DNA of 64,000 nt from SCUB01 sp041918675 (GTDB taxonomy: Bacteria > Pseudomonadota > Alphaproteobacteria > Rhizobiales > Xanthobacteraceae): assembly GCA_041918675.1 (NCBI GenBank), contig JAYRVF010000010.1, positions 43,803 to 107,802 on the forward strand, written 5' to 3'. This document shows, in pieces, positions 1 to 9,138 of the stretch. The notes below the pieces were generated by a model. It saw nothing but the letters and a program-made list of their open reading frames with translations. It was not told where the DNA came from and searched no databases. Positions within the stretch are counted from its first letter, which is position 1, and each line of letters opens with the position of its first letter. Both the position numbers and the translations under genes were made by a program.

Positions 1-2
1 TC

Positions 3-1055
3 ATCCTGAGGGATTGCACGCGCGAGAAGATGGAGGCGGCCGCCGACCGCTTTCTCGCGCTGGCGCGCGACGAGGCGATCCACACCTCGGCCGGTTCGGT
101 CGCCATTACCGTCTCGGCCGGCGGGATCATCGCGCCGCGCCACGCGCGAAACGCGCGCGACGTGATGGGCCGCGCCCAGGAGGCGCTCGACACCGCGAAA
201 CAGCGATGGAAAGGGCATTTCTGGTCCTGGCGGCCGAGCGTCGAGATCGAGACGCGGCGGCTGAAAAACATCCGCGCCACCGACGAGATCGTGCGGGCGC
301 TCAACGAGCGGCGGATCGAGGTGGCATTCGAGCCGGTGGTCGATGCCGCGACCTTGAAGCCGGCCTTCTATGAAAGCCTCCTGCGCGTGCGGCGTCAGAA
401 CGGCGAATTGCTGTCGGCGCAGGAAGTGGTGCCGATCGCGGAAAAGCTGGGTCTCATCCGGCTGCTCGATCATCAGATGCTGCGCCTCGTCATCGAGCAA
501 TTGGCCCTGGCGCCGGGCGTGACGCTCAGCGTCAACATCTCGCCGGATACCACGACCGATCCCGACTGGTGGGCGAACCTCGAGGGACTGCTGCGCACGC
601 ATCCGGAAATTTCCGGGCGGTTGATCGTCGAGATCACCGAGACGGTCGCGATTCAGGACGTCGACGAGGTTCGCGGCTTCGTCTCGCGGCTGAAAAACAT
701 GGGCATCCGCATCGCCATCGACGATTTCGGCGCCGGCTTCACGTCGTTTCGCAATCTGCGCAAGCTCAGTGTCGACATCGTCAAGATCGACGGCGCCTTC
801 ATCCAGGCGATGCTGCATTCGGCCGACGATCGCGCCTTCACCCAATCCTTGATCGAGCTGGCCAAGCGCCTCGGTCTGCAGACGGTCGCCGAATGGGTGC
901 AGAACGAGGCGACCGCCGCTTTGCTGCGGGAATGGGGTTGCACCTATATTCAGGGCCACCACACCGGGATCGCCACGCTCGAGCGCCCATGGCCGGCGCC
1001 GCGTCCTGGAGATCAGGTGCCGCAGGCCGCGTCATCGGCGCGGGTAAGCGCCTAA
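3..1055 (+). CDS. GGDEF-EAL diguanylate cyclase/phosphodiesterase (5' truncated)
   Basis: Cyclic-di-GMP turnover protein. The frame is open to the window edge, so the start lies upstream and only the end of a GGDEF domain is visible. Counting from the Met at 30, residues 20-65 look like the last strands of GGDEF (ITVSAGGI, then RAQEALDTAK). The EAL domain fills about 95-320: ESLLR at 115-119, the Asn of SVNIS, EITE at 201-204, DDFGAG at 231-236, VKIDG at 251-255 and VAEW in place of the usual VAEGVE. The metal-binding acidic residues and the catalytic Lys are present, so phosphodiesterase activity is plausible. Whether the GGDEF half is active cannot be seen. It ends 13 bp before the end of convergent phaR and has no obvious operon partner in the window. 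Confidence 0.85.
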   Translation: MLRDCTREKMEAAADRFLALARDEAIHTSAGSVAITVSAGGIIAPRHARNARDVMGRAQEALDTAKQRWKGHFWSWRPSVEIETRRLKNIRATDEIVRALNERRIEVAFEPVVDAATLKPAFYESLLRVRRQNGELLSAQEVVPIAEKLGLIRLLDHQMLRLVIEQLALAPGVTLSVNISPDTTTDPDWWANLEGLLRTHPEISGRLIVEITETVAIQDVDEVRGFVSRLKNMGIRIAIDDFGAGFTSFRNLRKLSVDIVKIDGAFIQAMLHSADDRAFTQSLIELAKRLGLQTVAEWVQNEATAALLREWGCTYIQGHHTGIATLERPWPAPRPGDQVPQAASSARVSA

Positions 1056-1068
1056 GGCAAACGCGCGA

Positions 1069-1713
1069 TCAGTCGCCGCTCTTGCCGGCGTCCTTGGTGG
1101 AAAGCTGATCGAGCCGATCCTGCATTTCCTGCATCTGCCGGCGGAGCTGGTCGATGTCGCCGCTCTCGGTGGCCGCGGCTCGCGGCGCGTCCTTCGCCGT
1201 CTCCTTGCCCGGCTCGTGCCCGGCGCCTTCGGCGTCGTGCTCCTTGCGCGGGAAGGGCTTGAACATGCCGAAAGTGCGCTCGAACAATTCCATGTTGCGC
1301 CGCACCTGCTCCTCCAGCGCGCCGAAGGGGTTGGCTCCGAACGGGCCGGTTCCGAACGCGTGGACCATCTGGTTGCGGAACTTTTCCTGCTGCTGCGTGA
1401 AGGACTCGATCGACGCCTCGAGATAGCGCGGCACCAGCATCTGCATGCTGTCGCCGTAAAAGCGGATCAATTGCCGCAGGAAAGCGGTCGGCAACAGGTT
1501 TTGCCCTTCCTTGTTTTCCTGTTCGAAAATGATCTGGGCCAGCACCGACCGGGTGATGTCCTCCCCGGATTTGGCGTCATAGACGAGGAAATCCTCCCCG
1601 TCCTTGACCATCGTGGCGAGGTCCTCAAGGGTAACGTAAGTGCTGGTGCCGGTATTGTAGAGGCGCCGGTTGGCGTATTTCTTGATGGTGACGGGTTCTG
1701 CTGATTTCGCCAT
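1069..1713 (-). CDS. phaR: Polyhydroxyalkanoate synthesis repressor PhaR
   Basis: DNA-binding regulator that senses PHA granules and represses phasin and PHA genes. The N-terminal PHB/PHA accumulation regulator domain is clear: KKYANRRLYNT, then a region around TYVTLEDLATMVKDGEDF and DAKSGEDITRSVL. A central helical PHB_acc part follows, and the C-terminus is charged and Gln-rich (LRRQMQEMQDRLDQL), probably a coiled coil. I start at 1713 (MAKSAEPVTIKKY); in-frame Mets also occur at 1722, 1734 and 1755, and none has a strong Shine-Dalgarno. It is divergent from phaA, and the shared intergenic region holds repeated ATGCCGCA boxes that could be its operators. Length (214 aa) suits the family. 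Confidence 0.93.
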   Translation of the reverse strand: MAKSAEPVTIKKYANRRLYNTGTSTYVTLEDLATMVKDGEDFLVYDAKSGEDITRSVLAQIIFEQENKEGQNLLPTAFLRQLIRFYGDSMQMLVPRYLEASIESFTQQQEKFRNQMVHAFGTGPFGANPFGALEEQVRRNMELFERTFGMFKPFPRKEHDAEGAGHEPGKETAKDAPRAAATESGDIDQLRRQMQEMQDRLDQLSTKDAGKSGD

Positions 1714-1775
1714 GGAAGCCATGCGATAACTCATTAGGTTGCAATATTGTGGCATGCGCGAAGGCCGTATATTTC

Positions 1776-1925
1776 ATGCCGCAACCGCGCATTTTTATGC
1801 CGCACTGCTCAAAATAAGCATTTTCGTGCCAGTTCGGCTACCGTTTTGTGCGATGAGGTTAATTCGCGGGTCGCCCTGCGTCCGCCGCCGAGGGCTTTCG
1901 GCCGATCGATGCCGCATGGCGGCAT
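1776..1925. promoter_or_regulatory. Repeated ATGCCGCA boxes between phaR and phaA (candidate PhaR operators)
   Basis: The octamer ATGCCGCA occurs at 1776-1783, 1797-1804 and 1909-1916. The last copy is half of a near-perfect palindrome, ATGCCGC-ATG-GCGGCAT (1909-1925). PhaR proteins of other alphaproteobacteria bind TGC/GCA-rich sites next to pha genes, so autoregulation and control of phaAB are plausible. Binding is inferred, not shown. Confidence 0.45.
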
Positions 1926-2036
1926 CTCTTTGGGGCAATTGACAGACTACGAATAGCTCATGAGGATGGCGTGGACATCCGGCCCCCAGCCTGATACCCG
2001 CCTGCCAATTCCATTCGAGCGCTTAAGGAGATGTTC

Positions 2037-3215
<1,179 letters not shown>

Positions 3216-3386
3216 GCCGTCGCGGAGCGGTCTTCATCGGGCCGCGGCATCGGGTTTGCCCCCGCCGGATCGAAACCGGACCCGGCGGGCGCGAACAAGA
3301 CTTCGAGAAATACTTCAGACATCGGCGCCGGCATTCCGCGCGGCGTCCGCAAACCAACAAGTTCGGTGGATTAGGGGAGGTTGCTC

Positions 3387-4112
3387 ATGGCTCGTGTTGC
3401 ATTGGTCACCGGCGGAACGCGCGGTATCGGCGCCGCGATCTCGAAGGCGCTGAAGGCGGCGGGCTACAAGGTCGCGGCCAATTACGGCGGCAATGACGAG
3501 GCGGCGGCGAAGTTCAAGGCCGAGACGGGCATCCCGGTCTACAAGTGGGACGTGAGTTCGTTCGAGGCCTGCGCGGCCGGCGTCAAGCAGGTCGAGGCCG
3601 ACCTCGGCCCGGTCGAGGTGCTCGTCAACAACGCCGGCATCACCCGCGACGGTTTCTTCCACAAGATGACGCCGGATCAGTGGAACGCGGTCATCGGCAC
3701 CAATCTCGGCTCGCTCTTCAACATGTCGCGCCAGGTGATCGAGGGCATGCGCGAGCGTTCCTTCGGCCGCATCATCAACATCTCCTCGATCAACGGACAG
3801 AAGGGCCAGGCCGGCCAGGTCAACTACTCGGCCGCCAAGGCCGGCGATCTCGGCTTCACCAAGGCGCTGGCGCAGGAATGCGCCAACAAGGGCATCACCG
3901 TGAACGCGCTCTGCCCCGGCTATATCGGCACCGAAATGGTGCAGGCCGTGCCGAAGGAAGTGCTGGACAAGAAGATCCTGCCGTTCATTCCGGTCGGCCG
4001 CCTCGGCGAGGTCGAGGAAATGGCGCGCTGCGTGGTGTTTCTGGCCTCCGACGAGTCGGGCTTCATCACCGGCTCGACGCTCTCGGCCAATGGCGGCCAG
4101 TACATGATCTGA
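3387..4112 (+). CDS. phaB: Acetoacetyl-CoA reductase
   Basis: NADPH-dependent short-chain dehydrogenase that makes (R)-3-hydroxybutyryl-CoA for PHB synthase. The 241-residue protein has the Rossmann motif TGGTRGIG at 8-15, NNAG at 81-84, and the catalytic triad Ser134 (INISS), Tyr147 and Lys151 (YSAAK). The C-terminal GSTLSANGGQYM is typical of PhaB. The start at ATG 3387 is set by GGGGAGG at 3374-3380; a TTG at 3381 is too close to it. It lies downstream of phaA and is followed by a strong terminator. The PHA synthase gene phaC is not in this window. Confidence 0.97.
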   Translation: MARVALVTGGTRGIGAAISKALKAAGYKVAANYGGNDEAAAKFKAETGIPVYKWDVSSFEACAAGVKQVEADLGPVEVLVNNAGITRDGFFHKMTPDQWNAVIGTNLGSLFNMSRQVIEGMRERSFGRIINISSINGQKGQAGQVNYSAAKAGDLGFTKALAQECANKGITVNALCPGYIGTEMVQAVPKEVLDKKILPFIPVGRLGEVEEMARCVVFLASDESGFITGSTLSANGGQYMI

Positions 4113-4137
4113 GCCGGCGTTCCCGGCAAGGCAAGAA

Positions 4138-4164
4138 GGGCCGCGCGCGTCGCGGCCCTTTTTT
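4138..4164 (+). terminator. Rho-independent terminator after phaB
   Basis: Perfect 8-bp GC stem GGGCCGCG/CGCGGCCC (4138-4145 and 4151-4158) with a 5-base loop, followed by TTTTTT. It lies 25 bp after the phaB stop and closes the phaAB unit. Confidence 0.9.
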
Positions 4165-4220
4165 GTTGGGCGAGAACATTGCCGCGAATGCGATCGCCAC
4201 GCCGAAATTGAAATGCTCCA

Positions 4221-4281
4221 GAATCCAAGCCTTGAAACGGAGCCCTGAATTCGAGGCTTGAATCCAAGCCTTGAATCCAAG
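4221..4281. repeat. Short direct repeats after phaB
   Basis: GAATCCAAGCCTTGAA occurs at 4221-4236 and 4260-4275, and a third, partial copy (GAATCCAAGC) starts at about 4273. A reverse-oriented relative (TTCGAGGCTTGAATCC) lies between them. No coding function is visible. Confidence 0.6.
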
Positions 4282-4289
4282 CGTCAAGC

Positions 4290-4330
4290 AAATCCCGATC
4301 GCGAAAGTGGCTTCCGCTTTCGCGGGATTT
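4290..4330 (-). terminator. Stem-loop at the 3' end of gloB
   Basis: AAATCCCG-ATCG-CGAAAG (4290-4307) pairs with CTTTCGCGGGATTT (4317-4330), leaving a four-base bulge. It sits just past the gloB stop and probably acts as its terminator. There is no long T-run, so it could instead be a dispersed intergenic palindrome. Confidence 0.5.
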
Positions 4331-4333
4331 GCC

Positions 4334-5101
4334 CTAGGCGCGGTTCTTGCGCGCGCGGATTTCGGTGAACACGTCGGCGGCGTCCGCGCCCGCCATGCCG
4401 AGATGGGCGGCGACCTCGGCCACGTCCGCGCGCAGGAAGGGATTGGCGCGCTTCTCCGCGCCGATCGTGGAGGGCACCGTTGGCCTGCCCTCGGCGCGCA
4501 GGCGCGCGACCTCCTCGGCGCGGGCCGCGAGCGCCGCGTTTTCCGGCTCGATCGCTTTCGCGAAGCGGATGTTGGCCTCGGTATATTCATGCGCGCAATA
4601 GACGTTGGTGTCCTCCGGCAGCGCGCGGAGCCTCAGGAGCGAGTCCCACATCTGGCCCGGAGTTCCCTCGAACACGCGTCCGCAACCGATCGAAAACAGC
4701 GTGTCGCCGACGAACACCGCGCGCTCGTCCTTGAACCAATAGGCGACATGGCCGAGCGTATGGCCCGGCGTCGCGATAACGCGGGCGGCAAGATCGCCGA
4801 TCCTGACCTCGTCGCCGTCGGCGAAGGTGGCGTCGACCAGCGGCACCTTGGGCGCCTCGCGCGCGGATGCGACGACGCGGCAATCGTAGCGCGCCTTCAG
4901 GTCCGCGATCGCGCCGGTGTGGTCGTGGTGATGATGGGTGACCAGAATGTCGGTGAGCCGCCAGCCGGCCTCCTCGAGCGCGGCGAGGATCGGCTCGGCA
5001 TCCGGCGCGTCGATCGCCGCGGTCGCGCCCGTCGCCGCGTCGTGGACGAGGATCGCGTAATTGTCGCTCAAACATTCAATCAGACGGATGTCGGCGGGCA
5101 T
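4334..5101 (-). CDS. gloB: Hydroxyacylglutathione hydrolase (glyoxalase II)
   Basis: Hydrolyses S-D-lactoylglutathione to glutathione and D-lactate, the second step of methylglyoxal detoxification. It is a metallo-beta-lactamase fold enzyme of 255 residues with the binuclear metal motif THHHHDH at 55-61, GHTLGH further on, GDTLFSIGCG and the C-terminal AHEYT/HAGH-type region. The frame stays open further upstream, but MPADIRLIECLSDNYA is the usual family N-terminus, so I start at 5101. It is divergent from the methyltransferase at 5219, a pairing often seen in Hyphomicrobiales. Confidence 0.96.
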   Translation of the reverse strand: MPADIRLIECLSDNYAILVHDAATGATAAIDAPDAEPILAALEEAGWRLTDILVTHHHHDHTGAIADLKARYDCRVVASAREAPKVPLVDATFADGDEVRIGDLAARVIATPGHTLGHVAYWFKDERAVFVGDTLFSIGCGRVFEGTPGQMWDSLLRLRALPEDTNVYCAHEYTEANIRFAKAIEPENAALAARAEEVARLRAEGRPTVPSTIGAEKRANPFLRADVAEVAAHLGMAGADAADVFTEIRARKNRA

Positions 5102-5218
5102 GGCGTTCTCCGCGTGTCGGCGGGCCTGTCTATCACGGCGCCGGCCGTTTCCATATCCCGTTAACGCTCGCGGCGCGCGCCCTGCCGAAGCCGGCGCGGC
5201 CATGCTAGACTGGCGCGC

Positions 5219-5959
5219 ATGTCAATCGACGTCATCGATCTGCGCGGCTTCTACGCCCACCGGCTGGGCGTCATGGCGCGCCGCATTGTCGGGCGCGGCA
5301 TCCGGGCGCATTGGGCCGAGACGCGACAGCAGCGCGTGCTCGGCCTCGGCTACGCCATTCCCTATCTCGGCCTGTTCCGCGAAAGCGCGGAGCGCTGCAT
5401 CGCCTTCATGCCGGCCGCGCAGGGCGTGGTGAAATGGCCGACCTTGCGGCCGTCGCTGGTGGCGCTGGTCGATCAATACGAATTGCCGCTCGCCGATTCC
5501 TCGGTCGATCGCGTGCTCATCGTTCACGCGTTGGAAATGGCGGACGATCCGACCGGCCTGTTGCGCGAGGTCTGGCGCGTGCTGGCGCCGAGTGGCCGCG
5601 TGCTGGCGATCATTCCCAACCGGCGCGGCATGTGGGCGCGCAGCGACGCCACGCCCTTCGGCCATGGACGGCCCTACTCGAAATCGCAGATCACGCATCT
5701 GCTGCGGCAGACCTGGTTCACCCCGACGGCATGGAGCGAGGCGCTCTACATTCCGCCCTTGGGCCGGGCGTGGCTGGCGCGCTCGGCGATGATGTGGGAG
5801 CGGGCGGGCTCGGCGATTTCCGCGCCCTTCGCGGGGGTGCATATCGTCGACGCGACGAAGCAGGTCTATCGCGCCTTGCCGGCCAAGCGCGCGCGCCCGC
5901 ATCTCATCCCGGCGCTCGAGCCCGCGCTGGCGCCCTCGCCCTCGACGCGCGACGGCTGA
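5219..5959 (+). CDS. Class I SAM-dependent methyltransferase-like protein
   Basis: A 246-residue protein of the methyltransferase family commonly found next to gloB in this order. Motif I is weak (RVLGLGYAIPYLGLF near 40-55). Later methyltransferase features are clear: the acidic post-motif ADSSVDRVLIVHALEMADDP, then LREVWRVLAPSGRVLAIIPNR, as in Methyltransf_11 proteins. The substrate is unknown. It is transcribed divergently from gloB with 117 bp between the starts. The poor glycine motif leaves real doubt about catalytic activity. Confidence 0.8.
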   Translation: MSIDVIDLRGFYAHRLGVMARRIVGRGIRAHWAETRQQRVLGLGYAIPYLGLFRESAERCIAFMPAAQGVVKWPTLRPSLVALVDQYELPLADSSVDRVLIVHALEMADDPTGLLREVWRVLAPSGRVLAIIPNRRGMWARSDATPFGHGRPYSKSQITHLLRQTWFTPTAWSEALYIPPLGRAWLARSAMMWERAGSAISAPFAGVHIVDATKQVYRALPAKRARPHLIPALEPALAPSPSTRDG

Positions 5960-6008
5960 CGGATTTTCTCGAAAGTGGCGCGAGCCGCGCGAGCCGTGGA
6001 CGATCGCT

Positions 6009-6689
6009 TCAGTCGTCCGTGTTCATGCCCGGATCGAAATCATCGCCGCCCGAGGATGATTGCGGCGGCGCGCCGCCCTCGGGGCGAGACCCGTGCGGCC
6101 GGCGCCGCCGGCGATGGGCGTAGCGTTCCCCGCCCTGCGGACGCTCGCCGCCGTTGCCCGGCGCGGGCGGCGATCCGCCGGTTATGAAGGAGGGAAGGCG
6201 CTCGATGGTCTCCTCGTCGTCGCCGACGACTGGCTGCGAACGCTCGGTCGAGACCTCGCGTCGCGGCTGATGCATGCGGGGAGGAAAGGGATGAGCCTCG
6301 CGCTGGCGCGGCTGGGGCGGTTCGCGCTGCTCGCGCGGTTGCGGGGCATGCTCGGCGACATATCCCTGCCCGGGATCGGCGTCGCCGTCATCGCCGCCGT
6401 CGTCGCGGTAGTCGCCCTCGCCGCGATAGAACGGCTGGCTCTGGCGCGACTGGTCCTGCGCCGAGGCGATGATGCGGAAGTAATGTTCGGCGTGCTGGTA
6501 GTAGTTCTCGGCGGCGACCGGATCGCCGGAGCCCTGCGCGTCGCGGGCGAGTTGAACGTATTTTTCGGCGACTTGGGTGGCGGTTCCGCGGATCTTGACG
6601 TCGGGTCCGGTCGATTCGAAGACACGCGACAAAGGATTCTGGCCGCGGCGGTTGCGGTTGCGCAGCCGTTTGTTCTGACCGTTTCTCAT
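6009..6689 (-). CDS. DUF4167 domain-containing protein
   Basis: Conserved alphaproteobacterial protein of unknown function. The first 75 residues form the DUF4167 domain: very basic (MRNGQNKRLRNRNRRGQNPL), then a helical segment with VKIRGTATQVAEKYVQLARDA, GDPVAAENYYQHAEHYFRII. The rest is low-complexity, rich in Arg, Glu, Pro and Gly, and probably disordered. The Arg-rich start suggests nucleic-acid or ribosome contact, which is speculation. It follows prmC and prfA on the same strand, its usual place in Rhizobiales, after a gap of about 430 bp. Confidence 0.88.
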   Translation of the reverse strand: MRNGQNKRLRNRNRRGQNPLSRVFESTGPDVKIRGTATQVAEKYVQLARDAQGSGDPVAAENYYQHAEHYFRIIASAQDQSRQSQPFYRGEGDYRDDGGDDGDADPGQGYVAEHAPQPREQREPPQPRQREAHPFPPRMHQPRREVSTERSQPVVGDDEETIERLPSFITGGSPPAPGNGGERPQGGERYAHRRRRRPHGSRPEGGAPPQSSSGGDDFDPGMNTDD

Positions 6690-7116
6690 GACTTGACCTT
6701 GCCACCCCCGCCTATCGCATCGCGTTCGAATGACCCTGATCGCTGGCTTTCATCGAACGCATGCAGGATCCGATAATAATGCTGGACGCGCGCTCCGCCG
6801 ATCGCGCCGATGCCGATCCACCCGCGCCGCGCATGCGCGAACATGCGTGGAGCGGCGCGACAATTCCCGGCTTTCGTCCATCTTGCGGCCAGCCCCAGGG
6901 CGTTTTCCGCCACCGGGACAGCAACTCCTCGCCAGCAATTGAGATCCCCCTCGACACCCCCGCCCCTGGCGGGCTGGGACTTACGGCCTTGTTCAGGCGG
7001 CCCAGGTCGAATTCGTCGGCGGAACCTAGTCCGTCCCGGTGGATATTCCAAGCGGTTTTTTGCTTTGCGGCACGGACCGCGCGCGCCGCCTCGGGTCGCG
7101 GGAAATTTGAGGGGAA
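6690..7116. other. Intergenic region between prmC and the DUF4167 gene
   Basis: No supported gene in these 427 bp. Short open frames on both strands (for example 6712-6957 minus) have no recognisable product and no ribosome binding site. It presumably holds the promoter and leader of the DUF4167 gene; I see no clear consensus promoter. Confidence 0.5.
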
Positions 7117-7995
7117 TTAATGCCTTGTCGCGATAATCACCCGGTCGATGCCCGCCAGATCGCGCCGTGGCGCGTCGTTTGGGAAAAGCCCCGCGGCGGC
7201 GAAGATCGCTTCGACCGCGCCGGCCTGATTCTCGCCGACCTCGACGATGATGCGGCCACCCGGACGCAGCAGGCGCGACGCCTCTCCCGCCAGGGCCCGA
7301 TAGGCGCGAAGACCGTCCGCGCCGCCATCGAGCGCGCCGCGCGGATCGAAGTCGCGCACCTCCGGCGGGAGGCGGGCGATGTAGGCAGAGCCGATATAGG
7401 GCGGGTTGGATACGACCAGATGGAAAGGCCCGCGAAGCGCGGCCGCGTAGTCGCAGCGGACAAAATAGGCGCGGTCGGCGAGCCCGAGCTCCATCGCGTT
7501 GACGCGGGCGGTCGCGAGCGCCGCCTCGCTGAGATCGGTGCCGAGCCCGCGCGCCCGGCCGAACTCGGACAGAAGCGCGAGGAGGATCGCCCCGCCGCCG
7601 GTTCCGATGTCGCAGATATCGAGCCGCGCGTCGCGCCCATCCTCGGGGAGTGTGGCGAGCGCGGCCTCGACCACCGTCTCCGTCTCCGGGCGCGGCACCA
7701 GCGTCGCGGGCGAGACCCGCAGCGTCAGGCCCCAGAATTCCTTGCGGCCGAGAATGCGCGCGACCGGTTCGCCCCGCAGCCGTCGCGCGGCCAAGGCCCA
7801 CGCCGCCTCGGTCTCGGCCGGCGAGAGGTCGCGTCGCGCCGCGCCGGCGAGGCCGGTGAGGTCGAGCTTGAGCACTTCGCCGATCAGAAGCCGCGCGTCG
7901 AGTTCGGGCGATTCGATGCCGGCCTCGCGCAGCCTCGCCGCCAGCGCCCGCCGCGCGGCGGCGACGGTCAGCTCCCGCCGGGGCGAGTCGGTCAT
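7117..7995 (-). CDS. prmC: Peptide chain release factor N5-glutamine methyltransferase
   Basis: Methylates the Gln of the GGQ motif in release factors, including PrfA encoded just upstream. The 292-residue protein has an N-terminal helical substrate-recognition part and a Rossmann methyltransferase core with ICDIGTGGGAILLALL as motif I and the diagnostic VVSNPPYI. The ATG overlaps the prfA stop by 4 bp (ATGA), so the enzyme and its substrate are translationally coupled. Confidence 0.97.
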   Translation of the reverse strand: MTDSPRRELTVAAARRALAARLREAGIESPELDARLLIGEVLKLDLTGLAGAARRDLSPAETEAAWALAARRLRGEPVARILGRKEFWGLTLRVSPATLVPRPETETVVEAALATLPEDGRDARLDICDIGTGGGAILLALLSEFGRARGLGTDLSEAALATARVNAMELGLADRAYFVRCDYAAALRGPFHLVVSNPPYIGSAYIARLPPEVRDFDPRGALDGGADGLRAYRALAGEASRLLRPGGRIIVEVGENQAGAVEAIFAAAGLFPNDAPRRDLAGIDRVIIATRH

Positions 7996-9074
7996 TGCCC
8001 CGCCGCGCCTTCGGCGGCGAGCAGCTCGGCCTGGTGCTCGGTGACGAGCGCGTCGATGATCTCGCCCAGCGCCTCGCCGGCGATGACCTGCGGCAGCTTG
8101 TAGAGCGTCAGATTGATGCGGTGGTCGGTGACGCGGCCTTGCGGGAAATTATAGGTGCGGATGCGTTCGGAGCGGTCGCCGGAGCCGACCTGCCCGCGCC
8201 GCTCGGCCGAGCGTTCGGTGTCGAGCCGCTGGCGCTCGGCGTCGTAGAGCTTGGCGCGGAGCAGCGTCATCGCCTTGGCGCGATTGCGATGTTGCGAGCG
8301 GTCGTCCTGCATGCTGACGACGATGCCGGTCGGGATATGGGTGATGCGCACCGCCGATTCGGTCTTGTTGACGTGCTGGCCGCCGGCTCCGCCCGCCCGC
8401 ATCGTCTCGATCCGGAGCTCGGTCTCCTTGATTTCGGCGTCGACCTCCTCGACTTCCGGCAGAACGGCGACGGTCGCCGCCGAGGTGTGGATGCGTCCCG
8501 ACGCCTCGGTGTCGGGAACGCGCTGGACGCGGTGGACGCCGGATTCGAATTTGAGCTTGGCGAAAGCGCCGCGTCCCTTGATCTCGGCGATGATTTCCTT
8601 GAAGCCGCCGACGGTGCCCTCGCTCATCGAGATCACCTCGACCGTCCAGCCCTGCTTGGCGGCGAAGCGCTCATACATGCGGAACAGGTCGCCGGCGAAA
8701 AGCGAAGCCTCGTCGCCCCCGGTGCCGGCGCGGATTTCGAGAATGACGTTGCGCTCGTCCATCGCGTCCTTGGGCAGCAGCGCGACGCGGATTTGCTGCT
8801 CCAGCCCCTGGCGCCGCGCCTCGATGTCGGGCCGCTCGCCCTCGGCCATCGCGCGCATGTCCGGCTCGGTCGCCGGGTCGGCGATGAGCACGTCGAGTTC
8901 GGCGAGCTCCTTCGCCGTCGCGCGATAGGCCCTGATCGCCTCGACCACCGGCGCGAGTTCGGCGAGCTCGCGCGTCACGCGCACATAGGCGTCCGGGCTC
9001 ACCTTGCCCAGCACTTCGGCCTCGAGCGCGGCATGGCGCGTCAACAGGAGATCGAGCTTGGTTTCTGGCAGCAT
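7992..9074 (-). CDS. prfA: Peptide chain release factor 1
   Basis: Class I release factor that reads UAA/UAG and triggers peptide hydrolysis on the ribosome. It is 360 residues, the normal size. The codon-recognition region reads HRVQRVPDTEASGRIHTSA, with PDT at the place of the RF1 PxT tripeptide. The catalytic GGQ is in MRAGGAGGQHVNKTES. No frameshift site is seen, consistent with RF1 rather than RF2. It lies between ptsP (upstream) and prmC (downstream, overlapping). Confidence 0.97.
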   Translation of the reverse strand: MLPETKLDLLLTRHAALEAEVLGKVSPDAYVRVTRELAELAPVVEAIRAYRATAKELAELDVLIADPATEPDMRAMAEGERPDIEARRQGLEQQIRVALLPKDAMDERNVILEIRAGTGGDEASLFAGDLFRMYERFAAKQGWTVEVISMSEGTVGGFKEIIAEIKGRGAFAKLKFESGVHRVQRVPDTEASGRIHTSAATVAVLPEVEEVDAEIKETELRIETMRAGGAGGQHVNKTESAVRITHIPTGIVVSMQDDRSQHRNRAKAMTLLRAKLYDAERQRLDTERSAERRGQVGSGDRSERIRTYNFPQGRVTDHRINLTLYKLPQVIAGEALGEIIDALVTEHQAELLAAEGAAGQ

Positions 9075-9138
9075 GGTCGGTTCAAACGCGATCGTTCAGC
9101 GAAGCGCGCGCGTGACGCGGTCCGCGGGCAATTGCTTA

